A stretch of DNA of 22,690 nucleotides from the NCBI GenBank assembly GCA_021777285.1, contig JAJYDR010000020.1:1-22690 (forward strand), given 5' to 3'. Numbering within the stretch: the stretch's first letter is position 1; each line of letters opens with the position of its first letter. The stretch is from Actinomycetes bacterium. Lineage in GTDB: Bacteria; Actinomycetota; Acidimicrobiia; Acidimicrobiales; RAAP-2. Made by a program: the position numbers and the translations under genes. The notes beneath the pieces were generated by a model, which ran no database searches, had not been told where the DNA came from, and saw only the letters and a program-made list of their open reading frames with translations. Positions 6,797 through 14,788 of this stretch are shown here, in pieces.

Positions 6797-7690
6797 ATGA
6801 CCGAGACCGTTATCCAAGGACCGCCCGCCGACCCCGTGGACCAGTTCCGCACCATGCCGCTGCCGACGTGGCAGGCCGAGGGGGAGTACGGCGACATCAT
6901 CTACGAGGTCGGCGAGGGTATCGCACGGATCACCATCAATCGACCCGAGCGGCGAAACGCCTTCCGGCCCCAGACTCTCTTCGAACTCGCCGACGCCTTC
7001 GAACGCGCTCGCGACAACACCACCGTCGGGGTGATCGTCTTGACCGGGGCGGGCCCCGACGCGTTCTGCTCGGGCGGCGACCAGAAGATCCGCGGCGAAG
7101 ACGGCTACATCGGTGACGACGACGTCGCGCGCCAGGGCATTGGCCGGCTCAACGTGCTGGACCTGCAGGTTCAGATCCGGCGACTGCCCAAGCCGGTCGT
7201 GGCCTCCATCGCCGGGTACGCCATCGGGGGCGGTCACATCTTGCACTTGGTGTGCGACCTGTCCATCGCCGCCGACAACGCTCGCTTCGGCCAGACCGGT
7301 CCAAAGGTTGGCTCCTTTGATGGCGGGTACGGCTCGTCGCTGCTCGCGCGCTCCATTGGCCTCAAGCGGGCCAAGGAGGTGTGGTTCCTCTGCCGCCAGT
7401 ACGACGCCGCAACGGCGCTCGACTGGGGCCTCGTCAACACGGTGGTGCCCCTCGCGGACCTGGAGGCCGAGACCGTGGCGTGGTGCCGGCAGATCCTGAC
7501 CCTCTCACCCATTGCGCTGCGCATGCTCAAGGCCGGCTTCAACGCCGCCGACGACGGCCTGGCCGGGGTCCAGCAGCTCGCCGGTGATGCAACGATGCTC
7601 TTCTACATGTCCGAGGAGGGCCAGGAAGGTCGAAACGCCTTCGTCGAGCACCGCGCGCCGGACTTCTCGAAGTTCCCGAAGCGTCCATGA
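6797..7690 (+). CDS. menB: 1,4-dihydroxy-2-naphthoyl-CoA synthase MenB
   Basis: Crotonase-fold enzyme (297 aa) that cyclises o-succinylbenzoyl-CoA to 1,4-dihydroxy-2-naphthoyl-CoA in the cytosol. Visible: [11 protein letters not shown] (48-58), oxyanion and CoA site SGGDQK (92-97), AIGGGHILH (142-150), and the MenB-specific [14 protein letters not shown] (166-179). Bicarbonate-dependent (type I) enzymes such as that of E. coli bind bicarbonate through the QTG segment and a Trp. Both are present here (166-168 and W196), whereas mycobacterial type II enzymes carry an Asp in that loop. ATG 6797 fits the start of the conserved region and the leaderless promoter; a longer in-frame extension to 6629 is basic, low-complexity and unlikely. 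menA overlaps the stop by 4 nt (ATGA). Confidence 0.95.
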   Translation: MTETVIQGPPADPVDQFRTMPLPTWQAEGEYGDIIYEVGEGIARITINRPERRNAFRPQTLFELADAFERARDNTTVGVIVLTGAGPDAFCSGGDQKIRGEDGYIGDDDVARQGIGRLNVLDLQVQIRRLPKPVVASIAGYAIGGGHILHLVCDLSIAADNARFGQTGPKVGSFDGGYGSSLLARSIGLKRAKEVWFLCRQYDAATALDWGLVNTVVPLADLEAETVAWCRQILTLSPIALRMLKAGFNAADDGLAGVQQLAGDATMLFYMSEEGQEGRNAFVEHRAPDFSKFPKRP

Positions 7691-8556
7691 CACCAGCCCC
7701 CGGGGCCATCAATCGGTGGGTGCTCGCGGCGCGTCCGCGCACGCTGCCCGCGGCGGTGGTGCCGGTCGGGGTGGGGGCCGCACTCGTGCGGCCCGAGACC
7801 ATCAACTGGCTGAACACGGTGCTCGCGGCCGCGGTGGCCCTCATGCTCCAGATCGGCACGAACTACGCCAACGACTACTCCGACGGCGTTCGCGGCACCG
7901 ATGAGCAGCGCGTGGGGCCGTTCCGGCTGACGGCATCCAAGCTGGTGCCCGCGCGCTGGGTGAAGATCGCCGCCTTCGCCTGTTTCGGACTCGCGGCGGT
8001 GGCCGGCCTCGGCCTGGCCGCGCGAACGTCGTGGTGGCTGATCCTCTTGGGCGCCACGGCGATCCTCGCCGGCTACCTCTACACGGGCGGGCCCAAACCC
8101 TACGGCTACCTCGGGCTCGGCGAACTCTTCGTACTTCTCTACTTTGGCCTGCTCGCGACGGTTGGCACCGCCTACGTGCAGCACGGCCACGTGATCGGGG
8201 CGGCGTGGTGGATCGGGCTCGCCACTGGTTCGATGGCCTGCGCGTTGCTGGAGGCGAACAACCTGCGCGACGTGCTCGGGGACGTGGCGGCCGGGAAGCG
8301 GACACTCGCGGCGCGTTTGGGTCGCGAACGCGGCGCCTGGCTCTTCGTCGCCTGCGTGGCGGGCGTCGCCATCGGTCTGGCCCTCGGCGGCGAGCCAATC
8401 GTGGCCCTCGTTGCGCTCGTGGCCTACGTTCCGGGCGTTCGCATGGCGTTCTCGCCGCGCCGGGGACGTGAGCTGCTCGCGCTGCTGCAGTCGTCCTCGC
8501 GCGTCCAACTGTCCCTGGGCGCGCTGCTCGTCGTCGTGTACGCGCTCACTCGCTAG
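7687..8556 (+). CDS. menA: 1,4-dihydroxy-2-naphthoate polyprenyltransferase MenA
   Basis: UbiA-family integral membrane prenyltransferase (289 aa). It attaches the polyprenyl tail to 1,4-dihydroxy-2-naphthoate, giving demethylmenaquinone. The first Asp-rich motif is NYANDYSD (59-66) followed by GVRGTD. The second is NNLRDVLGD (191-199) followed by VAAGKRTLA. About eight to nine hydrophobic segments are present. [12 protein letters not shown] (17-28) is the typical MenA N-terminal motif. The ATG lies within the menB stop (ATGA), so translation is coupled. The stop TAG (8554-8556) shares CTAG with the stop of the convergent menH. Confidence 0.94.
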   Translation: MTPAPGAINRWVLAARPRTLPAAVVPVGVGAALVRPETINWLNTVLAAAVALMLQIGTNYANDYSDGVRGTDEQRVGPFRLTASKLVPARWVKIAAFACFGLAAVAGLGLAARTSWWLILLGATAILAGYLYTGGPKPYGYLGLGELFVLLYFGLLATVGTAYVQHGHVIGAAWWIGLATGSMACALLEANNLRDVLGDVAAGKRTLAARLGRERGAWLFVACVAGVAIGLALGGEPIVALVALVAYVPGVRMAFSPRRGRELLALLQSSSRVQLSLGALLVVVYALTR

Positions 8557-9296
8557 GCGAGGAACGCGTTCACGTACGCCGCCGTTGCCTCGGGCTCGAC
8601 GAGGTGCGCGGCGTGTCCCGCTCGCTCGACGACGCCGGTCGAGCCGTGGGACACGCTTGCCGCGATGGCGACGGCCTCAGCTCGGAACTTGTGGTCGAGT
8701 TCGCCGCTCAGGGCGAGGACCGGTGCGGTGATCGTCTGCAGTCGGTCGCCAAGCCAGTCTTGAGTTCCCGTGCCGCAGCGTCGCAGCGACTCGGCGAGAC
8801 CGCGGGGATCTCGGCTGCGCGCGGCCAGCTCCGCGGGATCCGCGGGGAGGTCGGCGAAGAGTGGCTGGGCGAGCCACTCCTGAAGGAACTGGTCGGCGCC
8901 GACCGCCTCAATGTGATCGGCCAGGTCGTCATCACGACGTCGTCGGTCGGCCCGCTGCGACGGGTTCTCGATCCCGCGCGTCGCGCCGAGCAGCACGAGG
9001 CGGCCCACCGCGTCGGGGTGCCGGAGGGCCAGGTGCAGTGCGACGCGTCCGCCAAAGGAGTAGCCGCCGAGATCGCAGCGCGACTCCAGGAGCTCGGCGA
9101 CGAGGTCGGCGCACTCGTCGAGGGACGCCCACACGGCCGCCGCCTCGCCGTGGCCCGGCAGGTCGAGTGTCCAAAGTTCATGAGTCTCTGCCAGAATGGA
9201 GCGGAACCGGGCTGCGGAACGACTGGTTTGGGTGAAGCCATGGAGCCAGACGAGCACGGGTCCAACGCCTTCGCGCCGGACCTTGAGGAGTGACAT
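8553..9296 (-). CDS. menH: alpha/beta hydrolase, probable SHCHC synthase MenH
   Basis: Alpha/beta-hydrolase (247 aa). Visible: oxyanion-side HGFTQTS (19-25), nucleophile elbow GGYSFGG with Ser80, Asp201 in SGELDHKF, and catalytic His228 in AGHAAH. HGFTQTS, the LDLPGHGEA stretch and the men context match MenH, which eliminates pyruvate to give 2-succinyl-6-hydroxy-2,4-cyclohexadiene-1-carboxylate. A general esterase cannot be excluded. The ATG at 9294-9296 begins the conserved region; an upstream in-frame extension to 9407 is Arg-rich and lies inside menD. A TACGCT box lies 8 nt upstream on the minus strand. The start overlaps the menD start, and the stop overlaps the menA stop. Confidence 0.82.
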   Translation of the reverse strand: MSLLKVRREGVGPVLVWLHGFTQTSRSAARFRSILAETHELWTLDLPGHGEAAAVWASLDECADLVAELLESRCDLGGYSFGGRVALHLALRHPDAVGRLVLLGATRGIENPSQRADRRRRDDDLADHIEAVGADQFLQEWLAQPLFADLPADPAELAARSRDPRGLAESLRRCGTGTQDWLGDRLQTITAPVLALSGELDHKFRAEAVAIAASVSHGSTGVVERAGHAAHLVEPEATAAYVNAFLA

Positions 9297-10972
9297 TGCA
9301 ATCGAGCGTACCCAACCCGAGCGCCGTGCAGGCCACCTTCGCCGCCACCCTGTTCGACGAGTGGCACCGCCACGGGCTGCGCGACGTCGTGGTCTGTCCC
9401 GGCTCACGTTCGACCCCGCTCGCCATCGCCGCGGCGGGCCAGGGAGACCTGCGCGTGCACGTGCGCGTCGATGAGCGCAGCGCCGGATTCTTCGCGATCG
9501 GCCGGGCGCTCGCCACGGCCACGCCCGTGGCGATCGTGGTGACGAGTGGCACGGCGGCGGCCGAGTTGCACGCGGCCGTGGCCGAGGCGGACCTGGCGGG
9601 CGTCGCGCTGCTCGTGCTCACCGCTGACCGCCCGTCCGAACTGCACGGTGTCGGCGCCCCCCAGACGATTGAACAGCGCGACCTCTACCAGTCGGCGGTG
9701 CGCCGCTTCGAAGAACCCGGTGTGGCGAGGCTCGAGGCCTCCGCGAGCTGGCGACCGCTCGCGAGCCGATGCTGGTGGGCCGCGGTTGGCTCCGAGGGCA
9801 CCGGGGGTCCGGTGCACCTCAACCTCGCATTCGTAGAACCGCTCGTCGCCGATCCGCTGAAGCTGCCCGCCGGGCGCGGCGGGCGTACCCCGTGGCGACG
9901 TGACGAGCCGGGCCAGGAAGTCGGCGGCGAGCTCGACGTTCGCGGCGGCCGGGTCCTCGCCGTGGTCGGACGCGGTGTGCGCCGCGAGACGGTGGCGTCG
10001 ATGCGCGACTGTGGCTGGGCCGTCCTCGGGGACGCGACGGTGGCGTCCACCATCGCGCACTACGACGGCCTGCTGCGCGCCCCGGCGTTCGCCGAGGCGG
10101 CGCGGCCCGACGTGGTCATCCGACTCGGCGGTCTGCCGGCCTCGAAGGTGCTCGGCGAGCAGTTGCGTCACTGGGGGATTGGCGCCGTGGCGTGGCGCGG
10201 CGCCGGGACGCTGAGCGACCCCGACGGCGCGATCGCTGTCACCTACCCGGGCCTGCCGAACTTTGCCGACGATCGACTACGCGCCGACGACGCCTATCGC
10301 GAGTTCTGGGACTCGGCGTCATCGGCCGTGGAGGGCTGGCTGGCGGACCGTGAGGCAGCCGACGGCCCGCTCTGCGAGCCAGACGTTGCGCGAGCGGTCG
10401 TGGCGGCGAGTGCCGAGCACCAGGTGGCCCTGGTGGTGGGCTCGTCGATGCCGGTTCGTGACGTCGAGTGGTGGGCGAGCCCGCGCACGGCACCCACGTT
10501 CGCCAACCGTGGCGCCAACGGGATCGACGGCGTTGTCTCGACCGTGCTGGGCGTGGGCGCGGGCGCTGCGGCCATCGGGCTCGTCGGGGACGTCACCTTC
10601 CTGCACGACGTCTCGGGGCTCGTCGACGGGCTCGGCACGGGTGGCGGGCGCTGCGTGCTCGTGGTCGTCGACAACGGCGGGGGCGGGATCTTCTCCTTCT
10701 TGTCCCAGGCGACCGCCCTGACCCCCGAGGTCTTCGAGTCGCTCTTTGGCACACCACGAAACCACGACATCGCGGCGGTCGCGCGCGCCTTCGGCCACCA
10801 GGCGGTCACCGTGGACACCAGGGCGGGTCTGCGCGCCCAGATTGACGCCGGACTCGCACGAGACGGGTTCACCGTCGTCGTCGCTCGTGTGCCGGACCGC
10901 ACCGCGAACGTGACCATCCACGATCAGTACGCGGCCGCGGCCGCCGGACTATGGCGGTCGGCCACCTCGTGA
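9296..10972 (+). CDS. menD: SEPHCHC synthase MenD (TPP-dependent)
   Basis: Thiamine-diphosphate enzyme (558 aa from TTG 9296) that joins isochorismate and 2-oxoglutarate in the first committed menaquinone step. Visible: VVCPGSRSTPL (about 33-43), the catalytic Glu60 region DERSAGFF, TSGTAAAEL (about 83-91), SSMPVRD (about 383-389), and the TPP/Mg motif GDVTFLHD (431-438) through DNGGGGIF (459-466). GAGGAG (9285-9290) is 5 nt from TTG 9296. A GTG at 9290 would lie inside that site, so I prefer TTG, although GTG gives only two more residues. Its first base is also the first base of the divergent menH ATG. The downstream ccdA-like gene overlaps the menD stop. Confidence 0.94.
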   Translation: MQSSVPNPSAVQATFAATLFDEWHRHGLRDVVVCPGSRSTPLAIAAAGQGDLRVHVRVDERSAGFFAIGRALATATPVAIVVTSGTAAAELHAAVAEADLAGVALLVLTADRPSELHGVGAPQTIEQRDLYQSAVRRFEEPGVARLEASASWRPLASRCWWAAVGSEGTGGPVHLNLAFVEPLVADPLKLPAGRGGRTPWRRDEPGQEVGGELDVRGGRVLAVVGRGVRRETVASMRDCGWAVLGDATVASTIAHYDGLLRAPAFAEAARPDVVIRLGGLPASKVLGEQLRHWGIGAVAWRGAGTLSDPDGAIAVTYPGLPNFADDRLRADDAYREFWDSASSAVEGWLADREAADGPLCEPDVARAVVAASAEHQVALVVGSSMPVRDVEWWASPRTAPTFANRGANGIDGVVSTVLGVGAGAAAIGLVGDVTFLHDVSGLVDGLGTGGGRCVLVVVDNGGGGIFSFLSQATALTPEVFESLFGTPRNHDIAAVARAFGHQAVTVDTRAGLRAQIDAGLARDGFTVVVARVPDRTANVTIHDQYAAAAAGLWRSATS

Positions 10973-11712
10973 TCGCGGCGCTGCCCAGTTCGCTCATCGC
11001 CGCGTTCCCCCTGGCCTTCGCGGCGGGACTGGTGTCGTTCATCTCGCCGTGTGTCTTGCCGCTGTTGCCCGGCTACCTCGCGTTCCTGAGCGGCGCGACG
11101 GGCAGCATCGACGGTCGCAGCGGTCGCGGTCGCGCGGTCGCCGGCTCGCTCGCCTTCGTCGTGGGTTTCGCACTCGTCTTCGTGAGTTTCGGCGCGGCCT
11201 TCGGGGGGCTGGGCGGCTCGCTGCGGACCCATCAGCGCGGACTCGAGATCGCCTTCGGTGTGATCACGATCGTCCTCGGGTTCTTCTTCGCGGGGTGGTG
11301 GCCGTCGTCCTGGCTGCAGCGCGAGCGGCGGGTCCATCACCTGCCGCGGGCGTCGGTGTTTGGCGCGGCGCTCCTCGGCGTGCTCTTCGCATTGGGCTGG
11401 ACCCCGTGCATTGGCCCCACGCTGGCCGCGATCCTGGGCCTCGCGGCGTCCTCGTCGGGCGCCACCGCCTGGCGGGGATCGATTCTCGCCTTCGTGTACT
11501 GCCTCGGACTGGGTCTGCCCTTCGTCGTGGCGGCCATGGCGACCGAGTGGATGGCGACGGCTTCGAACTGGCTGCGTCGCCATCACCTGCTCATCGGGCG
11601 CATCGGGGGGATCATGTTGATCCTCATCGGCGTGGCCGAGATCAGTGGCGCGTGGCACGCGTTCGTGCTCTGGCTCCAGGTCCATTTTCCGGCGACCAAC
11701 GCGATTCTCTAA
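10969..11712 (+). CDS. ccdA: cytochrome c biogenesis protein, CcdA/DsbD transmembrane family
   Basis: Polytopic membrane protein (247 aa, about six helices). It transfers reducing equivalents from cytosolic thioredoxin across the membrane, typically to keep apocytochrome c cysteines reduced. The two conserved cysteine motifs are SFISPCVLPLLPGY (Cys28) and GWTPCIGP (Cys147), each in a membrane segment with flanking prolines, as in CcdA. GTG 10969 overlaps the menD TGA as GTGA, the same 4-nt coupling used elsewhere in the window. An in-frame ATG at 10951 would add six residues and is the alternative. No other cytochrome c maturation gene is visible nearby. A role in supplying electrons to other extracytoplasmic thiol proteins, such as the Sco-like domain at 19834-21570, is possible but inferred. 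Confidence 0.88.
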   Translation: MIAALPSSLIAAFPLAFAAGLVSFISPCVLPLLPGYLAFLSGATGSIDGRSGRGRAVAGSLAFVVGFALVFVSFGAAFGGLGGSLRTHQRGLEIAFGVITIVLGFFFAGWWPSSWLQRERRVHHLPRASVFGAALLGVLFALGWTPCIGPTLAAILGLAASSSGATAWRGSILAFVYCLGLGLPFVVAAMATEWMATASNWLRRHHLLIGRIGGIMLILIGVAEISGAWHAFVLWLQVHFPATNAIL

Positions 11713-11735
11713 CCGGGCCGGCGGGGGCGCTCTCG

Positions 11736-11741
11736 TAGACT
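11736..11741 (+). promoter_or_regulatory. -10 box TAGACT of tyrS, leaderless arrangement
   Basis: TAGACT is followed by exactly 6 nt and then the tyrS ATG at 11748. No Shine-Dalgarno is present. The same hexamer stands 6 nt before nfuA (14801) and in the efp promoter. Confidence 0.6.
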
Positions 11742-11747
11742 TCGGGC

Positions 11748-13031
11748 ATGAACGTGCGTGAAGACTGGCAGTTTCGGGGGCTCATCCACCAGGTGACCGA
11801 CGACAGCGTCCTCGACCGCCTGGGCGCGGGCGGGGTGACCGCCTACATCGGCTTTGACCCCACGGCCTCCTCGCTGCACCTGGGCGGACTGCTGCAGATC
11901 TGCAACCTTCGCCGGCTCCAGATCGCCGGAAACCGGCCGATCGCTCTCGCCGGTGGCGGTACCGGGCTGATCGGGGACCCCAGCTTCAAGGACACCGAGC
12001 GGCCCCTCTTGACCCGCGACCAGCTCGACGCCAACCTCGCCGGGATCCGGGCCCAGTTGGAGCGGCTCCTCGACTTTTCGGCGTCGGCCGGTTCCTCGCG
12101 CGCGATGGTGCTCAACAACGCGGACTGGCTGACCACGATCTCACTGACGGACTTCCTGCGCGACGTGGGCAAGCACTTCACGGTGAACCAGATGGTGGCC
12201 AAGGAATCGGTGCGCAGCCGGCTCGATCGTGAAGACGTCGGCCTTTCGTTCACCGAGTTCTCCTACATGCTCCTGCAGGCCTACGACTTCCTTCGCCTGA
12301 ACGTCGACCACGGCTGTACCCTGCAGCTCGGCGGCTCGGACCAGTGGGGCAACATCACGATGGGTGCGGAACTGGTGCGCAAGGTCACGGGCCAGTCCGC
12401 CGCGGGACTCACGTCGCCGCTGCTGCTGCGACCCGACGGACGCAAGTACGGCAAGTCCGAGGGCGGCAATGACCGGGTGTGGCTCGACCCGACGATGACC
12501 ACGCCCTTCGCGCTGCACCAGTTCCTCTTGAACAGCGAAGACGAGATGACCCCGACGCTGCTGCGCTTCTTCACGTTCCTCGACCACGAGACGATCAGCG
12601 AGCTCGATGACTCGTTGCGCCGCGACCCCCAGGCGCGACGCGCTCAGCGGGCGCTCGCGAACGCCGTGGTGGCGATGGTCCACGGTGAGGACGCCGCATT
12701 CCGAGCCGAGCGTGCGGGTGAGGCGCTCTTTAACGAGTCGATCGCCGACTTGGATGAGGCCACGCTCCTCGAGGTGGTGGCGGACGCGCCGTCGTCGACC
12801 CTCGACCGCGAGGCGGTGCGCGGGGGCCTGGACCCCGTCGATGTGCTCGTGTTGACCGGGCTCGCAGCCTCGAAGGCCGAGGCGCGTCGATTCATCACCC
12901 AGGGCGGCGTCTACGTGAACAATCGCCGGCTCGAAGCCGATGGTCGTATCGACCTGTCGATGGCGTTGCACGATCGCTACCTGGTGCTGCGCCGCGGACG
13001 ACGCCAGCTCCACCTCGTGGTGGTGGCGTGA
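11748..13031 (+). CDS. tyrS: tyrosyl-tRNA synthetase
   Basis: Class I aminoacyl-tRNA synthetase (427 aa) charging tRNA-Tyr in the cytosol. Visible: YIGFDPTASSLHLGGLL (33-49), containing the HIGH-type motif HLGG; the tyrosine-binding stretch LQAYDFLRL (176-184); GGSDQWGNI (195-203); and the KMSKS-type KYGKS (233-237). The C-terminal S4 RNA-binding domain occupies about residues 360-427 (LAASKAEARRFITQGGVYVNN). The length is normal for the bacterial enzyme. There is no ribosome-binding site, and TAGACT lies 6 nt ahead, so it is probably translated from a leaderless mRNA. I see no T-box leader. A small lipoprotein gene overlaps the stop by 4 nt (GTGA). Confidence 0.97.
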   Translation: MNVREDWQFRGLIHQVTDDSVLDRLGAGGVTAYIGFDPTASSLHLGGLLQICNLRRLQIAGNRPIALAGGGTGLIGDPSFKDTERPLLTRDQLDANLAGIRAQLERLLDFSASAGSSRAMVLNNADWLTTISLTDFLRDVGKHFTVNQMVAKESVRSRLDREDVGLSFTEFSYMLLQAYDFLRLNVDHGCTLQLGGSDQWGNITMGAELVRKVTGQSAAGLTSPLLLRPDGRKYGKSEGGNDRVWLDPTMTTPFALHQFLLNSEDEMTPTLLRFFTFLDHETISELDDSLRRDPQARRAQRALANAVVAMVHGEDAAFRAERAGEALFNESIADLDEATLLEVVADAPSSTLDREAVRGGLDPVDVLVLTGLAASKAEARRFITQGGVYVNNRRLEADGRIDLSMALHDRYLVLRRGRRQLHLVVVA

Positions 13032-13459
13032 TCCGTCGTCTCGCCGTGCTCCTCGCGGCGGGTCTGACCCTCGCGGCGTGCGGGGCGAAGGTGAGCAGTG
13101 CCACGGCGCTTCGCGACTGGGTCACCCAGAGCGGGTATCACGACACGTCGCGGGCGCTGGCGACTGACGCGCGACACGCCGTACGCGCACTCGAGAACCC
13201 GTCGATGGGTCCCAAGGGACTGCACCTGGTGTGTGGCGTGCTGCTCTATGACACCGAGTCGGCCAACGCCTCGCTGCCCACCCCCGATCAGCAGTCGACG
13301 TCGCTGCTCTCGCGTGCGTACACCGACCTCGGCGCGGGGGCCCACCAGTGCTACGACGCCGGCTTCAGCCGTGCTCGCCGGGCCGCGGCGGTCGGGTCGA
13401 TTCGCAACGGCGGGGCCGCGCTCGCCGAGGCGACGGCTCGACTCGCAGCCGCGTCCTAA
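13028..13459 (+). CDS. small predicted lipoprotein, unknown function
   Basis: A 143-aa protein with a lipoprotein signal peptide: two Arg, a hydrophobic run and lipobox L15-AAC18, so the mature protein should be anchored to the outer face of the membrane by Cys18. The rest is Ala-rich and soluble, with two further Cys (VCGV and HQCYD, about 69 and 108) that could form a disulfide. I recognise no domain. GTG 13028 overlaps the tyrS stop as GTGA, so it is translationally coupled to tyrS, though nothing suggests a tRNA-related role. Its TAA (13457-13459) overlaps the stop of the opposing gene. Confidence 0.8.
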   Translation: MIRRLAVLLAAGLTLAACGAKVSSATALRDWVTQSGYHDTSRALATDARHAVRALENPSMGPKGLHLVCGVLLYDTESANASLPTPDQQSTSLLSRAYTDLGAGAHQCYDAGFSRARRAAAVGSIRNGGAALAEATARLAAAS

Positions 13460-13683
13460 GCGCCGGACGGGGGCCGCAGGTCGATCTCCAGGCGCAGGAT
13501 TCCGTCCTCGAGGGTCGCCGTGGCGTCCCCGAGCATCGCGAAGTCCTGGAAGTCCAGGCGCGCGGCCTCCATGAATAACTGGCGCTCGGGTCCCTCGACG
13601 GGCGGGAGGCCGCGCCGCTTCACGGCTTCGGCCCGCTCGCGGAATCGCAGGACCATGTCGTTGGGGTCAAAGGCAGGGCTCAC
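13456..13683 (-). CDS. small hypothetical protein (75 aa), leaderless
   Basis: A compact acidic/basic soluble protein: an N-terminal charged helix (FRERAEAVKRRG), a proline-containing linker (LPPVEGPERQ), then MEAARLDFQDFAMLGDATATLEDGILRLEIDLR ending in PPSGA. No Cys, signal or membrane segment is present. I do not recognise a family. The evidence that it is real is promoter geometry: GTG 13681-13683 lies 6 nt behind TAACAT, and the sequence around it matches the menE start region at 17 of 19 positions. Its stop shares bases with that of the lipoprotein gene. It is divergent from the 70-aa gene at 13798. Confidence 0.65.
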   Translation of the reverse strand: MSPAFDPNDMVLRFRERAEAVKRRGLPPVEGPERQLFMEAARLDFQDFAMLGDATATLEDGILRLEIDLRPPSGA

Positions 13684-13689
13684 GAGTCG

Positions 13690-13695
13690 ATGTTA
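13690..13695 (-). promoter_or_regulatory. -10 box TAACAT of the 75-aa gene
   Basis: On the minus strand TAACAT plus 6 nt leads to the GTG at 13681-13683. CCCCTAACATCG is identical in 12 consecutive bases to the menE promoter. Confidence 0.58.
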
Positions 13696-13721
13696 GGGGT
13701 TCTGAACGGCAGGTGAGTTGG

Positions 13722-13727
13722 TAACAT
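13722..13727 (+). promoter_or_regulatory. possible -10 box TAACAT for the 70-aa gene
   Basis: A plus-strand TAACAT, 70 nt before the GTG at 13798, would give a leader of about 64 nt. The leader contains a small hairpin, GCAAC (13747-13751) with GTTGC (13758-13762), and ends in GAGGAG (13787-13792). No good -35 is seen. Confidence 0.35.
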
Positions 13728-13797
13728 GGGGGTTCGGCGTGCGAGAGCAACGCTGCGGTTGCCGCCAGTTATGGACCGCGACCAGTGAGGAGTTGAC

Positions 13798-14010
13798 GTG
13801 AAAAAAGGCCGCCACCGTCGGTTTGTTGAAGCTCGCGAACTCAAGCGGTCTACCGGCCCACGGGCGACGACCTGCGTCGAGTGCGGTGCGGCGCCCGAGG
13901 ATGTCCACGCGGAGTGGTGCCTCGCGGAAGAGGACCGCTACGACGAGATTCTCGGCAAGTTGCCGCGCACGGCCTTCGCGGAGGACGACCCCCTCGCGGC
14001 CGAGGGTTAG
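13798..14010 (+). CDS. small CxxC protein (70 aa), unknown function
   Basis: The GTG start follows a strong GAGGAG by 5 nt. The protein begins with a very basic stretch (KKGRHRR), then has TTCVECG (Cys26, Cys29) and a later HAEWC (His37, Cys41), which together could bind one zinc. It ends with an acidic tail (LAEEDRYDEI...AEDDPLAAEG). The layout suggests a small zinc-ribbon-like nucleic-acid or protein adaptor, but I recognise no family. Its TAG (14008-14010) overlaps the TAA of the opposing cysteine-rich gene. Confidence 0.65.
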   Translation: MKKGRHRRFVEARELKRSTGPRATTCVECGAAPEDVHAEWCLAEEDRYDEILGKLPRTAFAEDDPLAAEG

Positions 14011-14747
14011 TCGCGTCGGCGCAGCACCGGGTGGGCGAGCCTCGTCCGGGTGGGGAGTTCGGATCGGCGTGTCACGTACGCCAGCAGTCGCGCGTACACG
14101 TCCTCGCCGGCCATGGCGATCAGTTCGTCGCGCATTGAGTCGATGACCCGCGTCGCGCCGACGAAGGCGTCGGGTGACTCGGTGCACCACCAGTGGAAGT
14201 CGAACCCTCCGTCACCCCAGTCGCGCCGCTCCCACTGACCGATCCGGGTCACGACGTGGCCGCTCTCGGCGACTTCGTCGTCACGGTGCAGCGGAAGCTG
14301 CCAGCAGACGTCGGGCTTGAGCGGGATGTAACTCTCATCGTTATCCATGGCCAGCACGTGCAGGGCGCAGCCCGGACCGCGGTGGAAGTCAGGTCGGTTG
14401 AGGAAGATGCACGCGTCCTTCACCAGTCGCGTGACGATCTCGCCGTTGCGCTTCACCCGAGTGGTCCCTCGAGACCCCTGCTTCTTGAACTGCCACTGAT
14501 CGTCGGTGAGCCGGGTGGCGGCCAGTTCCACGCGCTCGCGGTCGGCCTCGTCGGTGAAGTGAGCACCGTAGCTGCAGCATCCCTGGACGAGCTCGGGGGT
14601 CGGGCCGGTCAAAACGCCCTGGCAGCCGTTGGCGAAAATGCAGGTCCAGTTGCTTTCGAGGAACGTGATGTCGAACATCCAGGTGCGCTGGACGTTCTCG
14701 TCTTCGAAGCTCACCCATTCGTGGGCGTCGGGGGGTATCGAGGTCAC
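14007..14747 (-). CDS. cysteine-rich protein, YkgJ/DUF3109-like putative metal-binding domain
   Basis: Soluble 246-aa protein with Cys at 36, 42, 57, 58, 113, 127, 148 and 188. The pattern TCIFANGC - QGCCSYGAHFT - DACIFL - GCALH - KPDVCWQLPL resembles the zinc/iron-chelating (CxxCxxCC) YkgJ-type family, in which spaced cysteines and a CC pair bind a metal or an Fe-S cluster. The biochemical role of that family is unknown. An aromatic patch FDFHWWCTES (182-191) follows. The GTG at 14745-14747 lies 6 nt behind TAGTTT and has no ribosome-binding site. It is divergent from nfuA with only 53 nt between the start codons, which fits an Fe-S-related role, but that is inference. A C-terminal Arg-rich tail is present. 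Confidence 0.78.
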   Translation of the reverse strand: MTSIPPDAHEWVSFEDENVQRTWMFDITFLESNWTCIFANGCQGVLTGPTPELVQGCCSYGAHFTDEADRERVELAATRLTDDQWQFKKQGSRGTTRVKRNGEIVTRLVKDACIFLNRPDFHRGPGCALHVLAMDNDESYIPLKPDVCWQLPLHRDDEVAESGHVVTRIGQWERRDWGDGGFDFHWWCTESPDAFVGATRVIDSMRDELIAMAGEDVYARLLAYVTRRSELPTRTRLAHPVLRRRD

Positions 14748-14753
14748 TGTTCG

Positions 14754-14759
14754 AAACTA
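14754..14759 (-). promoter_or_regulatory. -10 box TAGTTT of the cysteine-rich gene
   Basis: On the minus strand TAGTTT is followed by six bases and then the GTG at 14745-14747. It is one half of a divergent leaderless pair with the nfuA box at 14789. Confidence 0.52.
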
Positions 14760-14788
14760 CTCCGAGGTCAGGCCGGCGATGTCGCCCA

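Noticed and set aside
7603..8508. 301-codon minus-strand frame opposite menA
   Set aside because: Charged low-complexity translation antisense to a gene with intact UbiA motifs; no start signals.
11713..11735. GC-rich stretch between ccdA and tyrS as a terminator or T-box leader
   Set aside because: No stable stem with a T run and only about 35 nt in total, far too short for a T-box riboswitch.
13028..13574. Alternative frames across the lipoprotein gene (13098-13574 and 13348-13578)
   Set aside because: They run through the real stop of the lipoprotein gene and into the opposing gene, with Arg/Pro-rich translations. The lipobox frame coupled to tyrS is far better.
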